Part shown: in pieces, positions 35,708 through 46,026 of the stretch
Position numbering within the stretch: position 1 is the stretch's first letter
Layout: each line of letters starts with the position of its first letter
Assembly (NCBI RefSeq): GCF_030813435.1
Contig: NZ_JAUSUG010000019.1
Span: 60,924-124,923 of the forward strand
Length of the DNA stretch: 64,000 bases
Reading direction: 5' to 3'
Source: Evansella vedderi
Lineage (GTDB): Bacteria; Bacillota; Bacilli; Bacillales; Salisediminibacteriaceae
Position numbers and translations under genes: made by a program
Notes under the pieces: generated by a model
What the model saw: the letters and a program-made list of their open reading frames with translations, nothing else
Databases searched by the model: none
Told to the model about the DNA's origin: nothing

Positions 35708-37195
35708 TTATCCAATCGTTAGCATAGCTACAGACGTTGCAGGTAACTTTACTGTTAATACATCATTTTCCACAGTAAAGCTTTCAAGAGCTACTGGTTT
35801 TACGTTCTCTGGATTATCAAAAGTATTGTGTGCATTTAATTCATCGGCAGTTAAAAGCCTTCCAGAAACTTGACCAACTTGCTCTTTTAAACCACGGAGC
35901 TCAATCGTAATTGTGGACTCTTCTTTATGGTTTAAGTTACATAAACTGATGTTAATGTTACCTTCTTTATCTTTGGAAGCGGAAGCACTAACAGAAGGTA
36001 ACTTTTCACCATTAAGTTCATAATCCGCGCTAGTAATGTCAATGTCTAACTTGGTTGCATCTTGGTGTACTTTAAACATTTCAAATACGTGATAAGTAGG
36101 AGTTAGAATCATCTTCTCTCCTTCTGTTAATATCATTGCTTGAAGTACATTAATCGTTTGTGCAATGTTTGCCATTTGGACACGATCACTATGATCATGG
36201 AAAATGTGGAAATGTAAGCCCGCAACTAGTGCATCACGAATCGTGTTTTGTTGATATAGGAATCCTGGATTTGTACCTGGCTCCACATCAAACCAAGTAC
36301 CCCACTCATCAATAATCATTCCAATACGTTTTTCTGGATCGTATTTGTCCATAATCGTAGAGTGCTTCGTAATTAACTCATTAATATGAAGAGCTTTTTT
36401 CATTGTAATGAACCACTCTTCTTCACGAGGGTCTAGAGCGGAACCTTTCCCCTTCCAGAAGTCACCAGGAATTGTATAATAATGAAGACTTAAACCATCC
36501 ATTAACCAATGTGCTTCACGCATCAGTACTTCTGTCCAACGATAGTCATCTACGTTTGCTCCACCAGCAATTTTGTAGATTTTATTATCTCCATAGCTTC
36601 TTACATACGTTTGAAAACGACGGTATAGATCTGCATAGTATTCAGGGCGCATATTTCCACCACAGCCCCAGTTTTCATTACCTACACCAAAGTACTTTAA
36701 TTTCCATGGCTCTTCTCTACCATTTTCCTGTCTCCAGTTAGCCATTGGGGATTCCCCGTCAAATGTCATATACTCTACCCATTCGGACATTTCTTGAACC
36801 GTACCACTACCTACGTTACCGCAAATATATGGCTCTGTTTCAAGCATTTCACAAAGCATCATAAATTCATGCGTTCCGAAGTGGTTATTTTCCACAACAC
36901 CGCCCCAATGTGTGTTGACCATTCGTTTACGACTTTCACGTGGTCCAACACCATCTTTCCAGTGGTACTCATCAGCAAAGCACCCACCTGGCCAACGTAA
37001 AACAGGAATATTAATGTTTTTTAAAGCGGCTACAGTATCATTACGGATACCGTTAGTGTTAGGAATTGGAGAATCCTCCCCAACCCAAAAGCCTTCATAA
37101 ATACATCTTCCTAAATGCTCTGAGAAGTGACCATAGATATTCTTATTAATCGTACCTTTTTCAATGTCTGCATTTACAACAACTTTATTTGTCAT
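35708..37195 (-). CDS. abfA: Intracellular alpha-L-arabinofuranosidase, GH51
   Basis: Enzyme of 495 aa that removes terminal alpha-L-arabinofuranosyl units from arabino-oligosaccharides. No signal peptide, so it acts in the cytoplasm after import. The catalytic acid/base Glu is in [15 protein letters not shown] and the nucleophile Glu in [15 protein letters not shown]. The entry [21 protein letters not shown] is typical of GH51. It is third gene of the tal-tkt-abfA operon, 36 bases after tkt, with AGGAGG before ATG. Operon position ties it to AraR control through the two operators before tal. Confidence 0.95.
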   Translation of the reverse strand: MTNKVVVNADIEKGTINKNIYGHFSEHLGRCIYEGFWVGEDSPIPNTNGIRNDTVAALKNINIPVLRWPGGCFADEYHWKDGVGPRESRKRMVNTHWGGVVENNHFGTHEFMMLCEMLETEPYICGNVGSGTVQEMSEWVEYMTFDGESPMANWRQENGREEPWKLKYFGVGNENWGCGGNMRPEYYADLYRRFQTYVRSYGDNKIYKIAGGANVDDYRWTEVLMREAHWLMDGLSLHYYTIPGDFWKGKGSALDPREEEWFITMKKALHINELITKHSTIMDKYDPEKRIGMIIDEWGTWFDVEPGTNPGFLYQQNTIRDALVAGLHFHIFHDHSDRVQMANIAQTINVLQAMILTEGEKMILTPTYHVFEMFKVHQDATKLDIDITSADYELNGEKLPSVSASASKDKEGNINISLCNLNHKEESTITIELRGLKEQVGQVSGRLLTADELNAHNTFDNPENVKPVALESFTVENDVLTVKLPATSVAMLTIG

Positions 37196-37231
37196 AAATA
37201 TCTGACCTCCTAGTATTTAGATTTTTTCCTT

Positions 37232-39250
37232 TCATAACTTAACAGATGCTAGCAGTTGTTCTACGTTTGCTACAACATTTTCTACACTAAATCCGTATTC
37301 CTTTAATACTACATTTCCAGGAGCTGATGCACCGAACGTTTGGATACCGATTACTTTACCGTGGTCTCCCACATAACGCTCCCAGCCTAATGGATAAGCC
37401 ATTTCGATACCAACTCTAGCTTTGATGCTTGAAGGTAGAACGGACTCTTTATATTCCTCAGACTGCTGTTCAAATAATTCCCAGCTTGGCATACTTACAA
37501 CACGAACTGCTGTACCTTGCTTTGTAAGTTCTTCTTTCGCTGCCATAGCAAGACTTACTTCAGATCCAGTAGCTAATAAGATAACATCCGTTTCTTTTTC
37601 TGAATCGGAAAGTACATAAGCACCTTTTCTTACTCCTTCACGAGCTTTTTCTTTAGAACCTTCCAGTACTGGCAGTGCTTGGCGAGTAAGTACCATTGCT
37701 ATTGGAGATTCCTTTTGTTCAAAGGCATAGCGATAGGCTTCTGTTGTTTCATTTCCATCGGCAGGACGCAGCACTGTTAAGCCAGGAATCACACGTAATG
37801 ATGGCAGTTGCTCTACAGGTTCATGTGTTGGACCGTCTTCCCCAACAGCAATACTGTCGTGAGTTAGTACATAAACAACAGGTTGGTTCATCATTGCCGC
37901 TAATCGAATGGATGGACGTAAGTAATCAGAGAATACAAAGAATGTTCCCCCGTATGGACGTACACCACCATGAAGGGCTAATCCATTTAACGCAGCTCCC
38001 ATAGCATGCTCCCTTACTCCGAACCAAACATTCCTTCCAGCATAATTTTCTTTACTAAAGATCGGTAAACCTTTTAATGTTGTATTATTGGATCCTGCTA
38101 AGTCAGCAGAACCACCAAATACTGTAGGTAAATTTTGTGCAATGGCATTTAATGCAGCACCAGAAGATTGACGAGTTGCCATTTTGGAAGATCCTACTTC
38201 ATAAAGAGGCAAGTCCTCATCCCATCCGTCTGGTAATTCACCACTAATAGCTTTCTCAAACTGAGTTGCTAGTTCTGGATATGCTTCTTTATATTGCCCT
38301 AACATAGTGTTCCATTCTGCTTCTTGTTCTTGCCCTTTTTCCACCACTTGTTTGAAGTGGTCACGAACATCTACTGGAACCTCAAAAGGCTCATGCTCCC
38401 ATCCGTATGCTTGCTTCGTAAGCGTTACCTCATCCGGACCTAGTGGGGAGCCATGGGAAGCTGATTTCCCCGACTTATTCGGGCTTCCGAAACCAATTAC
38501 TGTACGTACTTCAATTAAAGTTGGACGATTAGTTTCAGCTTTTGCTGCTTGAATGGCTTCTCCAATCGCTTTTAAGTCTTGGCCATCTTCTACTCGAATG
38601 TAGTGCCATCCATAGGATCCAAAACGTTTCTCAACGTTTTCCGTAAAGGACATGTGAAGATCTCCATCTAGGGAAATATCATTTGAATCATATAGTACAA
38701 TAAGTTTTCCAAGACCCATGTGACCAGCCATTGATGCTGCTTCCGATGCAATACCTTCCATTAAATCGCCATCACCACAAATGGTATACGTATAATGATC
38801 GACAAGTTGGAAGTTTTCTCGGTTATATGTAGCCGCTAAATGAGCTTCTGCCATTGCCATCCCAACTGCTGTTGAAATCCCTTGACCTAAAGGACCTGTT
38901 GTCGCCTCTACACCAACTGTATGACCAAACTCTGGATGACCTGGTGTTTTACTTCCCCATTGTCTAAAATTCTTTAATTCCTCTAAAGGTAGATCGTATC
39001 CTGTTAGGTGAAGTAAGCTATATAGTAATGCAGATCCATGCCCCGCAGATAATACGAAACGGTCACGGTCAAAGAAGCTAGGATTCAATGGGTTGTGCTT
39101 CATATGATTCGTCCATAATTCATAGGCCATCGGTGCCGCTCCCATCGGCATTCCAGGATGTCCCGAGTTTGCTTTTTCAACCATATCAATAGATAGTGTA
39201 CGTATACTATTTACAGCTAGTTGTTCAATAGAAGTTTGTACTTTTGTCAT
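37232..39250 (-). CDS. tkt: Transketolase
   Basis: Thiamine-diphosphate enzyme of 672 aa that transfers two-carbon units between sugar phosphates. Motifs: [16 protein letters not shown] near the N-terminus, the cofactor-binding [19 protein letters not shown] ending near [11 protein letters not shown], and the C-terminal [19 protein letters not shown] longer in-frame opening to 39337 lacks an RBS; GAGGAGG lies 9 bases before the ATG at 39250. Lies between tal and abfA in an AraR-type operon, so this is probably an arabinose-induced isozyme rather than the only transketolase of the cell. That last point is inference. Confidence 0.95.
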   Translation of the reverse strand: MTKVQTSIEQLAVNSIRTLSIDMVEKANSGHPGMPMGAAPMAYELWTNHMKHNPLNPSFFDRDRFVLSAGHGSALLYSLLHLTGYDLPLEELKNFRQWGSKTPGHPEFGHTVGVEATTGPLGQGISTAVGMAMAEAHLAATYNRENFQLVDHYTYTICGDGDLMEGIASEAASMAGHMGLGKLIVLYDSNDISLDGDLHMSFTENVEKRFGSYGWHYIRVEDGQDLKAIGEAIQAAKAETNRPTLIEVRTVIGFGSPNKSGKSASHGSPLGPDEVTLTKQAYGWEHEPFEVPVDVRDHFKQVVEKGQEQEAEWNTMLGQYKEAYPELATQFEKAISGELPDGWDEDLPLYEVGSSKMATRQSSGAALNAIAQNLPTVFGGSADLAGSNNTTLKGLPIFSKENYAGRNVWFGVREHAMGAALNGLALHGGVRPYGGTFFVFSDYLRPSIRLAAMMNQPVVYVLTHDSIAVGEDGPTHEPVEQLPSLRVIPGLTVLRPADGNETTEAYRYAFEQKESPIAMVLTRQALPVLEGSKEKAREGVRKGAYVLSDSEKETDVILLATGSEVSLAMAAKEELTKQGTAVRVVSMPSWELFEQQSEEYKESVLPSSIKARVGIEMAYPLGWERYVGDHGKVIGIQTFGASAPGNVVLKEYGFSVENVVANVEQLLASVKL

Positions 39251-39315
39251 TGTTTTATTCCTCCTCAAAGGGTAATTCATTCTAGAACTCAAGAGGCAAA
39301 TGAACCCTCTTTGAT

Positions 39316-39960
39316 CTACTTCGGTACTATTTCCCAATCTTTTAAGAATTGCTCAATTCCCTTGTCTGTTAATGGATGCTTCCATAGCTTAGGTAATAAC
39401 GATCCTGGAATAGTGGCGATATCTGCACCTGCAACAGCCGTTTTCTCTACATGCTCAATGTTACGGATACTAGCTGCAATAATCTCTGTTTCAAAACCAT
39501 AGTTTGCTAGGATCGTTTTTAAATCTCTAACTAAAGCCATTCCTTCTGTCCCAATATCGTCTAATCTTCCTACAAATGGACTTATGTAAGTTGCTCCTGC
39601 TTTCGCTGCCATTAGACCTTGTGCTGCGGAGAATACTAAAGTTACGTTTGTTTTAATGCCTCTTTTTGTTAATTCATAAGTAGCTTCAAGACCTTCTTCT
39701 GTCATTGGTAGTTTAATAACTACATTTGGTGCCCAACTAGCTAATTCCTCAGCTTCCTTTACCATCTCTTCTACAGTTAAACCAATTACCTCTGCACTTA
39801 CTGGACCATCTACCACTTCACAAATTTCTTTAATAATATCTTTAAAAGGGCGACCTTCCTTTGCAATTAATGTAGGGTTGGTTGTAACACCGTCTACTAA
39901 TCCTAACTTTGCAATTCTTTTAATCTCATCAATATTACCAGTGTCTAAGAAAAACTTCAT
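39316..39960 (-). CDS. tal: Transaldolase (short TalC/FSA type)
   Basis: Enzyme of 214 aa that moves a dihydroxyacetone unit between sugar phosphates, in the short transaldolase subfamily. The Schiff-base Lys is in [15 protein letters not shown], with the N-terminal [14 protein letters not shown] and [10 protein letters not shown]. Length and motifs match B. subtilis YwjH. It is first gene of the tal-tkt-abfA operon, with AAGGAGATGG before ATG. Two AraR-like boxes lie upstream. Together with transketolase it links arabinose-derived xylulose 5-phosphate to glycolysis. Confidence 0.94.
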   Translation of the reverse strand: MKFFLDTGNIDEIKRIAKLGLVDGVTTNPTLIAKEGRPFKDIIKEICEVVDGPVSAEVIGLTVEEMVKEAEELASWAPNVVIKLPMTEEGLEATYELTKRGIKTNVTLVFSAAQGLMAAKAGATYISPFVGRLDDIGTEGMALVRDLKTILANYGFETEIIAASIRNIEHVEKTAVAGADIATIPGSLLPKLWKHPLTDKGIEQFLKDWEIVPK

Positions 39961-39992
39961 CGTTCCATCTCCTTGTATTTATTATAGAGTCT

Positions 39993-40024
39993 GTTCAAAA
40001 AGGTCGGTTTCTGAGTTTTTGAAC
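39993..40024 (-). promoter_or_regulatory. Hairpin in the tal leader
   Basis: GTTCAAAAA pairs with TTTTTGAAC about 33 bases upstream of tal. On the transcript it is followed by AGACTC, not a T run, so it is more likely an mRNA stabiliser or pause site than a terminator. Role inferred only. Confidence 0.35.
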
Positions 40025-40050
40025 TCGCTTTTATTAGTATTCAGGCAACA

Positions 40051-40108
40051 AATTGTACGTCCGTGTAATTGCCATTGCATTAATAAGCAATTATTTGTAC
40101 GTACAATT
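40051..40108 (-). promoter_or_regulatory. Paired AraR operators before tal-tkt-abfA
   Basis: Box 1 at 40093-40108 reads ATTTGTACGTACAATT and differs from the B. subtilis AraR consensus by one base. Box 2 at 40051-40066 reads AATTGTACGTCCGTGT (11 of 16). Their centres are 42 bp apart, four helical turns, the geometry used by AraR for cooperative binding and DNA looping in B. subtilis. Confidence 0.8.
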
Positions 40109-40160
40109 TAATTTTAAACTGAGTTATTTTTTTTTACAAGTACAATAATGAAAAAAATAA

Positions 40161-40199
40161 AAAGGAAATTAAAAAGAATATATCCCTTTAATTTCCTTT
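40161..40199 (-). terminator. Terminator of araR
   Basis: AAAGGAAATTAAA and TTTAATTTCCTTT form a perfect 13-bp AT-rich stem with a T-rich tail on the minus strand. It also insulates the tal promoter from araR transcription. Confidence 0.75.
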
Positions 40200-40242
40200 C
40201 CTTCTTACGGCTCTATTTTGTTTGAAATTATATTATATAGTA

Positions 40243-41340
40243 TTAAATGCTGCTAGTAGATTTACGGATCACCAATTCCGGTTCATATACAACCGTTTCG
40301 AACGTTTCATTATTACCTTGGTTCATTTTTTCTACTATGCTAACAATTAATTTTGCAGCAGCTTCTCCCATTTCATTTTTAGGATGTTTGATAGTTGTCA
40401 GCTTTACTTCAGATGCTTCAGCCAGAAATGAATCATCGTATCCTACAATAGAAATATCATTAGGTACTTTCAGATTTTTATTACGTAGTACATCAAGAAG
40501 CAACAGTGCCAACTCATCATTATAGCAGACTAGTCCAGTTGGTAGATCTGTTTGGTCAGAAAGAAGGCTCTCTAGCTCCTTCATGGGCTTTGTTCGCTTT
40601 TCCTCCGAGTAGTAACTAATAATATTTTTTGGATTGATAGGAATACGGTGTTTTCGATGTGCTTTAATATAACCCTTCATCCGTTTTACACCTTGAATAT
40701 CGTCGGTCTTAAAAAAGCCTACAATATTTTTATGACCATTTTGAATTAAATGCTCCGTTTGGATAAATCCACCCTTTTCATCATCCATAATTAAACATAA
40801 GGGCTCTAACTCATCGTAAAAAGCATTGATCATAATATAAGGGATATTTGTACGCTCAAGATTAAAATAGTAATTAATATTTGGGTTAGTAAAGGCACTT
40901 TTTGTTGGTTCAATAATAACGCCATCAATTTGCTGGGTTAAGATACTTTCTAATATACGCTTTTCATTTTCAATGTCATTATTTGTACTGTAAAGACTTA
41001 CTTGATATCCTTGTTGACTCAAATACGATTCTGCACCTCGAATAATAGAAGGAAAAATATAATCGGATATATAGGTAGTAATAATTGCAATATTTTTTTT
41101 ACTTTGCTGTTTTCTTGATTCTTGGGTGGTTCGGTCGGCACAAAAGGTTCCTGCACCTTGTTCACGATAAAGCCAGCCCTCATTAACTAATTCACCAATA
41201 GCAACACGAATAGTATGACGACTAACTTCAAATTCTTTCATTAACTCATTTTCGGAGCTTATTTTTTGATGGGGTACGTAAGTCCCATCTAAAATTCGCG
41301 ATTTAATAGCTTGTTTTACTTTGCTGTATTTCGTTTGCAT
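40243..41340 (-). CDS. araR: L-arabinose-responsive repressor AraR
   Basis: Repressor of 365 aa combining a GntR-type winged helix (residues 1-70; ENELMKEFEVSRHTIRVAIGELVNEG) with a LacI-type sugar-binding domain (IAIITTYISDYIFPSIIRG, DGVIIEPTKSA, NDISIVGYDDSFLAEASEVKLTTIKHP). This fusion is the AraR signature. L-arabinose binding releases it from operators of the type found before tal, araD, araM and araN here. It is monocistronic between araA and tal. No convincing operator is seen directly upstream of araR itself. A decayed paralogue lies at 51.3-51.9 kb. Confidence 0.95.
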   Translation of the reverse strand: MQTKYSKVKQAIKSRILDGTYVPHQKISSENELMKEFEVSRHTIRVAIGELVNEGWLYREQGAGTFCADRTTQESRKQQSKKNIAIITTYISDYIFPSIIRGAESYLSQQGYQVSLYSTNNDIENEKRILESILTQQIDGVIIEPTKSAFTNPNINYYFNLERTNIPYIMINAFYDELEPLCLIMDDEKGGFIQTEHLIQNGHKNIVGFFKTDDIQGVKRMKGYIKAHRKHRIPINPKNIISYYSEEKRTKPMKELESLLSDQTDLPTGLVCYNDELALLLLDVLRNKNLKVPNDISIVGYDDSFLAEASEVKLTTIKHPKNEMGEAAAKLIVSIVEKMNQGNNETFETVVYEPELVIRKSTSSI

Positions 41341-41464
41341 GTTACATTACCTCAATTCCAATGGGCAGGTCGTTGTTTTTTATTATACTATTAGGTTTAC
41401 CAATTTATTTTAACAATAAAAGTGTATATAATCTAACTTTTGTATAGAAACAAGTTTAATTTAA

Positions 41465-41500
41465 AAATACGGAGCTTTCCTTTTTGGAAGCTCCGTATTT
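41465..41500 (-). terminator. Terminator of araD-araA
   Basis: AAATACGGAGCTTTCC pairs with GGAAGCTCCGTATTT with a one-base bulge, about 40 bases beyond the araA stop, with A/T runs on both sides. Confidence 0.8.
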
Positions 41501-41540
41501 TTTACTTAATATTCATCATGCACCTACATAGCATTAAATA

Positions 41541-43028
41541 TTAAAATTTACGAGCAATTTCATTCCATTTTAATTCATTTTGGAACTGCATAACTTTGGT
41601 TGATTCGTTAATGAATACACACTCAATATCCACCATGTTAGACCAGTCGTATAACTGCTCAGGTGTTACTTTGAAGGAGAATACGGTATGGTGTGCTCCT
41701 CCAGCATGAATCCATGCTTCTGCTGATTCACTTAGGGATGGCTGCGGCTTCCATAGAACTTGAGCAACTGGAAGCTTTGGCATTTCCTTTATTGGTTTTA
41801 CTGCATCCACTTCATTTACAACAAGGCGGAAGCGATTACCTAAATCAATGATAGAAGCATTTAATGCACGACCTTCGTCACCATCGAATACCATTCGAGC
41901 AGGGTCCTCTTTACCACCAATTCCTAATGGATGCACTTGAATTTTTGGACGTGTTCCTGCAACAGTAGGACATACTTCAAGCATATGAGATCCTAATACA
42001 AGCTCATTGCCCGGTTCTAAATGGTAAGTATAATCTTCCATGAAGGAAGTTCCTTTACCATCAGCAATAATTTTCATCATTCTTAAGAGAGCAGCTGTTT
42101 TCCAGTCTCCTTCACCACCGAAACCGTAGCCTTGCTCCATTAATCGTTGAACTGCTAAACCTGGAAGTTGCTTCATGCCGTGAAGATCTTCAAAGTTTGT
42201 TGTAAAGGCGCTGAAGCCGCCTTCTTCTAAGAATGCTTTCATTCCTAACTCAATTCGAGCTTGTTCTAGAATAGAATTACGATAATCGTCTGAGCTGTTT
42301 GCTTGTGGGTCAATATCATATAATTCATTATATTCTTCATAAAGAGCTTTCACTTCTGCATCAGAAACATCTCTCATACGTTGAACGAGATCTCCGATAC
42401 CGAAAGCTGAAATAGACCAGCCAAATTTAATTTGAGCTTCTACTTTATCTCCTTCTGTAACAGCAACTTCACGCATATTATCACCGAAGCGAGCTACTTT
42501 AAGGTTTTTCCCGTCAGTGAAGGCAATAGCCGTTCTCATCCAATCAGCCGTACGGCTTCTTACTGTAGCATCTTCCCAATGACCTACTACTACTTTTCTT
42601 GCGATCTTCATTCGTGCACCAATAAACCCATATTCACGGTCACCGTGTGCAGACTGATTTAAGTTCATGAAATCCATATCAATTTCATCCCAAGGGATGT
42701 CACGATTAAATTGTGTATGAAGATGTAGAAGCGGTTTACTTAGTTCTGATAAACCAGCAATCCACATTTTTGCAGGTGAAAATGTGTGCATCCATGTAAT
42801 AATCCCTGCACAATTTTCATCTGTATTTGCTTCAATACAAAGTTTGCGAATAGCATCTGGAGTTGTTAAAACTGGCTTGATTTCAATTTCAAATGGAATG
42901 GTATCATCGCTATTTAAGCCCGCAACAATTTGGCGAGAATGTTCTTGAACTTGTTCAATTGCTTCTGGTCCGTATAGGTGCTGACTCCCTGTAACAAACC
43001 AAAATTTATACTCTTTTGTTTTTAACAT
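41541..43028 (-). CDS. araA: L-arabinose isomerase
   Basis: Cytoplasmic Mn-dependent enzyme converting L-arabinose to L-ribulose, 495 aa as usual. Motifs: WFVTGSQHLYGPEAIEQV at the start, GIITWMHTFSPAKMWI, the active-site Glu in LRMMKIIADGKGTSFMEDY, and the closing AGGAHHTVFSFKVTPEQLYDW. It follows araD by 164 bases on the same strand. That gap has no clear AraR box, so the two are probably one transcript. The ribulokinase gene that usually lies with araA and araD is absent here. Confidence 0.97.
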   Translation of the reverse strand: MLKTKEYKFWFVTGSQHLYGPEAIEQVQEHSRQIVAGLNSDDTIPFEIEIKPVLTTPDAIRKLCIEANTDENCAGIITWMHTFSPAKMWIAGLSELSKPLLHLHTQFNRDIPWDEIDMDFMNLNQSAHGDREYGFIGARMKIARKVVVGHWEDATVRSRTADWMRTAIAFTDGKNLKVARFGDNMREVAVTEGDKVEAQIKFGWSISAFGIGDLVQRMRDVSDAEVKALYEEYNELYDIDPQANSSDDYRNSILEQARIELGMKAFLEEGGFSAFTTNFEDLHGMKQLPGLAVQRLMEQGYGFGGEGDWKTAALLRMMKIIADGKGTSFMEDYTYHLEPGNELVLGSHMLEVCPTVAGTRPKIQVHPLGIGGKEDPARMVFDGDEGRALNASIIDLGNRFRLVVNEVDAVKPIKEMPKLPVAQVLWKPQPSLSESAEAWIHAGGAHHTVFSFKVTPEQLYDWSNMVDIECVFINESTKVMQFQNELKWNEIARKF

Positions 43029-43192
43029 TGTTAATATCCTCCCGTAAGTAACTAAACGTTTGATTTAATAGACTTTTAACCGCTTAAATAATCTTTTTAA
43101 CCACGACCAAAGTAATTATTAATTTTATTGCTTACTTGATAATAGCTTCCCATATACTACTGGGTTTATTTTATCCTGTATTTATTTTCTTA

Positions 43193-43888
43193 TTACTTTT
43201 GACCGTAGTATGCATTTGCACCGTGTTTACGTAAATAATGACGGTCTAGAAGAGTTTGATCCATCGGTGGCGTTTCAGGGTTAATTGTAAGCGTTTTCCA
43301 AGCCATCGTTGCCACTTGCTCTAATACTACCGCATTATGAACCGCATCATTAGCATCCTTTCCCCACGCAAATGGAGCGTGTGAATACACAAGGGCACCT
43401 GGTACTTGGTTAGGATCAATATTTAAAGATTTGAATGTTTCAACAATGACATTTCCTGTTTCAAGCTCATACTCCCCTTTTATTTCTTCCTCTGTCATTG
43501 GCCGTGTACAAGGAATTTCTCCATAGAAATAATCCGCTTGTGTTGTGCCGAATGCTGGAATAGGTTTACCAGCTTGAGCCCAGCTTGTTGCAACAGTGGA
43601 ATGGGTGTGGACAATACCACCTATTTCAGGAAATTGTTTATATAAAACTAAATGAGTAGCTGTATCGGAGGAAGGTTTCAAATCTCCTTCAACCACATTC
43701 CCGTCTAGGTCAACAACCACCATATCTCTACTTCTCATTTCAAAATACTCAACACCACTAGGCTTTATCACAACCAGCCCTTTTTCACGGTCGATTCCGC
43801 TCACATTCCCCCATGTAAATGTAACTAGTCCATGTTTCGGTAATGCAAGATTTGCTTTGAACACATCTTCCTTTAATTGCTCTAACAT
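43193..43888 (-). CDS. araD: L-ribulose-5-phosphate 4-epimerase
   Basis: Zinc-dependent enzyme of 231 aa producing D-xylulose 5-phosphate. The metal-binding His residues appear in [16 protein letters not shown] and [28 protein letters not shown] and the C-terminal [18 protein letters not shown] are typical. An AraR-like box lies about 50 bases upstream of the start. It is first gene of an araD-araA unit; an intragenic sequence TTGTAAGCGTTTTCC at 43285-43299 resembles a catabolite-responsive element with one mismatch. Confidence 0.96.
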   Translation of the reverse strand: MLEQLKEDVFKANLALPKHGLVTFTWGNVSGIDREKGLVVIKPSGVEYFEMRSRDMVVVDLDGNVVEGDLKPSSDTATHLVLYKQFPEIGGIVHTHSTVATSWAQAGKPIPAFGTTQADYFYGEIPCTRPMTEEEIKGEYELETGNVIVETFKSLNIDPNQVPGALVYSHAPFAWGKDANDAVHNAVVLEQVATMAWKTLTINPETPPMDQTLLDRHYLRKHGANAYYGQK

Positions 43889-43935
43889 GTGATCAGCTCC
43901 TTCCTAGCTAATTTCAAATCTAATTTAGATTATAC

Positions 43936-43951
43936 ACTTGTACGGACATTT
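43936..43951 (-). promoter_or_regulatory. AraR-like operator before araD
   Basis: ACTTGTACGGACATTT matches 12 of 16 positions of the AraR consensus, with the TTGTACG half intact. It lies 48 bases upstream of the araD start. Confidence 0.65.
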
Positions 43952-44033
43952 TGCATATACTTTTTATTAACAAAATGAATTTTTCATAACGAATTTGTTC
44001 TTCCGAGTTAATTTAATAAGAATTCTTTATAGA

Positions 44034-44065
44034 ACGGAAAGTTGTATGTACATATAACTTTCCGT
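44034..44065 (-). terminator. Hairpin after galM containing an AraR-like box
   Basis: ACGGAAAGTT and AACTTTCCGT form a perfect 10-bp stem. The 12-base loop is itself near-palindromic, so 44040-44055 (AGTTGTATGTACATAT) matches the AraR consensus at 13 of 16. Most likely it is the terminator of the HAD-galM unit; AraR binding there is possible but unproven. Confidence 0.6.
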
Positions 44066-44084
44066 TTTAATAAGATTATTCACT

Positions 44085-44185
44085 CGAATCCGCTTCAGGC
44101 GGACCAATTATTCTTAAAGGCAGCCCACGTCCTGCTCCTGCGATTACACGTCGCTGGAGTCACCGCCTTTCACTCCTTCGATTAA
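44085..44185. repeat. GC-rich palindromic repeat fragment
   Basis: The unit from TCCGCTTCAGGCGGACC to TCCTTCGATT contains AGCAGCCCACGTCCTG-like pieces also seen at 46088-46110 (GCAGCCCACGTCCTG). It looks like a fragment of the dispersed palindrome family. With the araD operator region it fills the 43889-44215 gap. Confidence 0.55.
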
Positions 44186-44215
44186 AAAATAACAAATCTA
44201 TGCGAAAAGAACCTT

Positions 44216-45268
44216 TTATTTATTTTTATTAAATGAATAAGTGGTTTCGCTTTTATATGTTTTTCCTTTTTCCAATACAATAGACGGGAAGTTAGGCTGG
44301 TTAATGGCATCTGGGTGCTTTTGTGTTTCTAAGCAGAGTCCCAAATATTTCTTGGACTTTACACCACTAATTTCGAAGTCCTCTGTTAATTGATTTCCAG
44401 TATATAGAACGACACATGGCTCATCGGTTTCAATAACAAGGTTACGTCCACTTTCTCGGTCTTCTAAGACAATTTCCCTATCATGATTGCTATTTAATAC
44501 AAAAGGATGGTCGTACCCTTGTCCAGCAAGAATATTTTGCTTGTAAGTGGATGTTGTACCATCTTGAATTACCCTGCCATCCCGGAAATCAAAGACCGTA
44601 TCTTGTACATCTAGCAATTCACCAGTTGGGATAAGTTCATCATTTAACTCAATAAACCTGTCACTTTTCATTGTAAGAACATGTTTTAAAATGTCTCTTT
44701 TTAAATTTCCACTTAGATTAAAATATGTATGGTTGGTAAGGTTTAAGAGCGTGTTTTTGTCCGAATTACCCTCATAGGCTATTTTAAATACATTGTCATT
44801 ATTAAGGGTGTACGTTACTTTCACGTTTAAATTTCCAGGATAGCCTTCTTCTCCATCTGGACTAAAATAAGTAAATTCTAAACCAACATAATCCTTCTCC
44901 TCAATCACTTTTGTATCCCAAATAACTCGATCAAACCCTTTGTGCCCCCCATGAAGATGATTATTTCCATCATTTACAGGCAATTCATAAGTTTCTCCAT
45001 CTAATTGAAAGGTTGCACCCCCGATTCTTCCTGCAACACGACCTATGGTTGCACCGAAGTAAGGAGAATACTTTTCATATTCCTCTATGGAATCTAAACC
45101 TAATACAACATTTTCTACTGTCCCTTTTGCATCTGGTACTAACATTTTTGTAATAATGCAACCATAATCTATACTCGTTAATTCAAACCCAGCATCATTC
45201 TTTAATGTAAAAGCAGTAATGGTTTCACCGTTTAATTCCCCAAATTTTTCTTTTGAAACTTGCATCAT
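44216..45268 (-). CDS. galM: Aldose 1-epimerase (mutarotase)
   Basis: Cytoplasmic enzyme of 350 aa interconverting alpha and beta anomers of aldoses. The active-site His and Glu blocks are visible: NNHLHGGHKGFDRVIWD, LTNHTYFNLSG and, near the C-terminus, GLCLETQKHPDAINQPNFPS with the catalytic Glu. In this locus it would supply the arabinose anomer used by AraA. It starts 10 bases after the HAD gene stop and has AAAGGAGATG before ATG, so the two are co-transcribed. Confidence 0.95.
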   Translation of the reverse strand: MMQVSKEKFGELNGETITAFTLKNDAGFELTSIDYGCIITKMLVPDAKGTVENVVLGLDSIEEYEKYSPYFGATIGRVAGRIGGATFQLDGETYELPVNDGNNHLHGGHKGFDRVIWDTKVIEEKDYVGLEFTYFSPDGEEGYPGNLNVKVTYTLNNDNVFKIAYEGNSDKNTLLNLTNHTYFNLSGNLKRDILKHVLTMKSDRFIELNDELIPTGELLDVQDTVFDFRDGRVIQDGTTSTYKQNILAGQGYDHPFVLNSNHDREIVLEDRESGRNLVIETDEPCVVLYTGNQLTEDFEISGVKSKKYLGLCLETQKHPDAINQPNFPSIVLEKGKTYKSETTYSFNKNK

Positions 45269-45278
45269 AACATCTCCT

Positions 45279-45986
45279 TTAAAAAATAGTATCTATTTTG
45301 AAATGATAATTACGAATAACCTTGTATGATTCCAATGTAGACTTCGGTTCTCTATTTCGATAGTTATACCAGATGGCGTTCCAGCCCGCTTTCGAGGATG
45401 AAACAACATCATTTGCCCAGGAGTCTCCTAAATAATAGCAATCCTTTGGATGAATACCTAAACGTTCATTCACATGCAAAAAAAGTTTAGGGTCTGGTTT
45501 GGCAATCCCTACTCCATCTGAAACAAATATATGTTGACTATCTATTTCTTTTTTTAATTCAAGGTTTGTTATTTTTCTCCATTGGTGTTTCACAGGACCA
45601 TTTGTTATTATTCCAATAACGAATTTTCTTTCCTTTAGTTCAGATATGAATGGTTTAACTCCATGAAATAATTCAATGGAATGCTGTCTCTCTTCATACT
45701 TCTCTTGGATTTCCCTTGCTGCACCTTCTGTTAAAGGAAAGCCTGCAAATGTAAAGGCCCGGACCAACCTTTCCACTCGTAATTGTTCGAGACTTAATTT
45801 TCCTAATTTATATTCTGTCCAAAGGACATCACTATACTCTCGTGACTTCTTAAAAATCTGTTCAAACGGAAAACCTTCCTTACATTTATAGGAAGACAAA
45901 ACTGCTTCTTTAAAGGGTAATAACTGATCATATAATGTATCATCTAAGTCAAAAAAGAAGGCTCTCTTATTTTTATAATTATCCAT
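45279..45986 (-). CDS. HAD-superfamily hydrolase (YjjG/HAD-IA type)
   Basis: Predicted phosphatase of 235 aa. Motif I is AFFFDLDDTLYDQ, motif II IGIITNGPVKHQW, and motif III/IV AKPDPKLFL...YYLGDSWANDVVSSSKAGW. The ara operon of B. subtilis holds a sugar phosphatase, AraL, of another HAD class; this gene may play a similar detoxifying role, but that is inference. It is first gene of a pair with galM. AAAGGA precedes ATG. Confidence 0.88.
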   Translation of the reverse strand: MDNYKNKRAFFFDLDDTLYDQLLPFKEAVLSSYKCKEGFPFEQIFKKSREYSDVLWTEYKLGKLSLEQLRVERLVRAFTFAGFPLTEGAAREIQEKYEERQHSIELFHGVKPFISELKERKFVIGIITNGPVKHQWRKITNLELKKEIDSQHIFVSDGVGIAKPDPKLFLHVNERLGIHPKDCYYLGDSWANDVVSSSKAGWNAIWYNYRNREPKSTLESYKVIRNYHFKIDTIF

Positions 45987-46026
45987 CGTTTTTTCCTTTG
46001 CCTTTTGTCCTAAAGAGTTTTTTAAT

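Noticed and set aside
39251..39337. 29-codon N-terminal extension of transketolase
   Set aside because: It overlaps the tal stop, has no RBS, and the GAGGAGG site fits the ATG at 39250.
43285..43299. Catabolite-responsive element inside araD
   Set aside because: TTGTAAGCGTTTTCC fits with one mismatch but lies near the 3' end of a coding region; not listed as a site without binding data.
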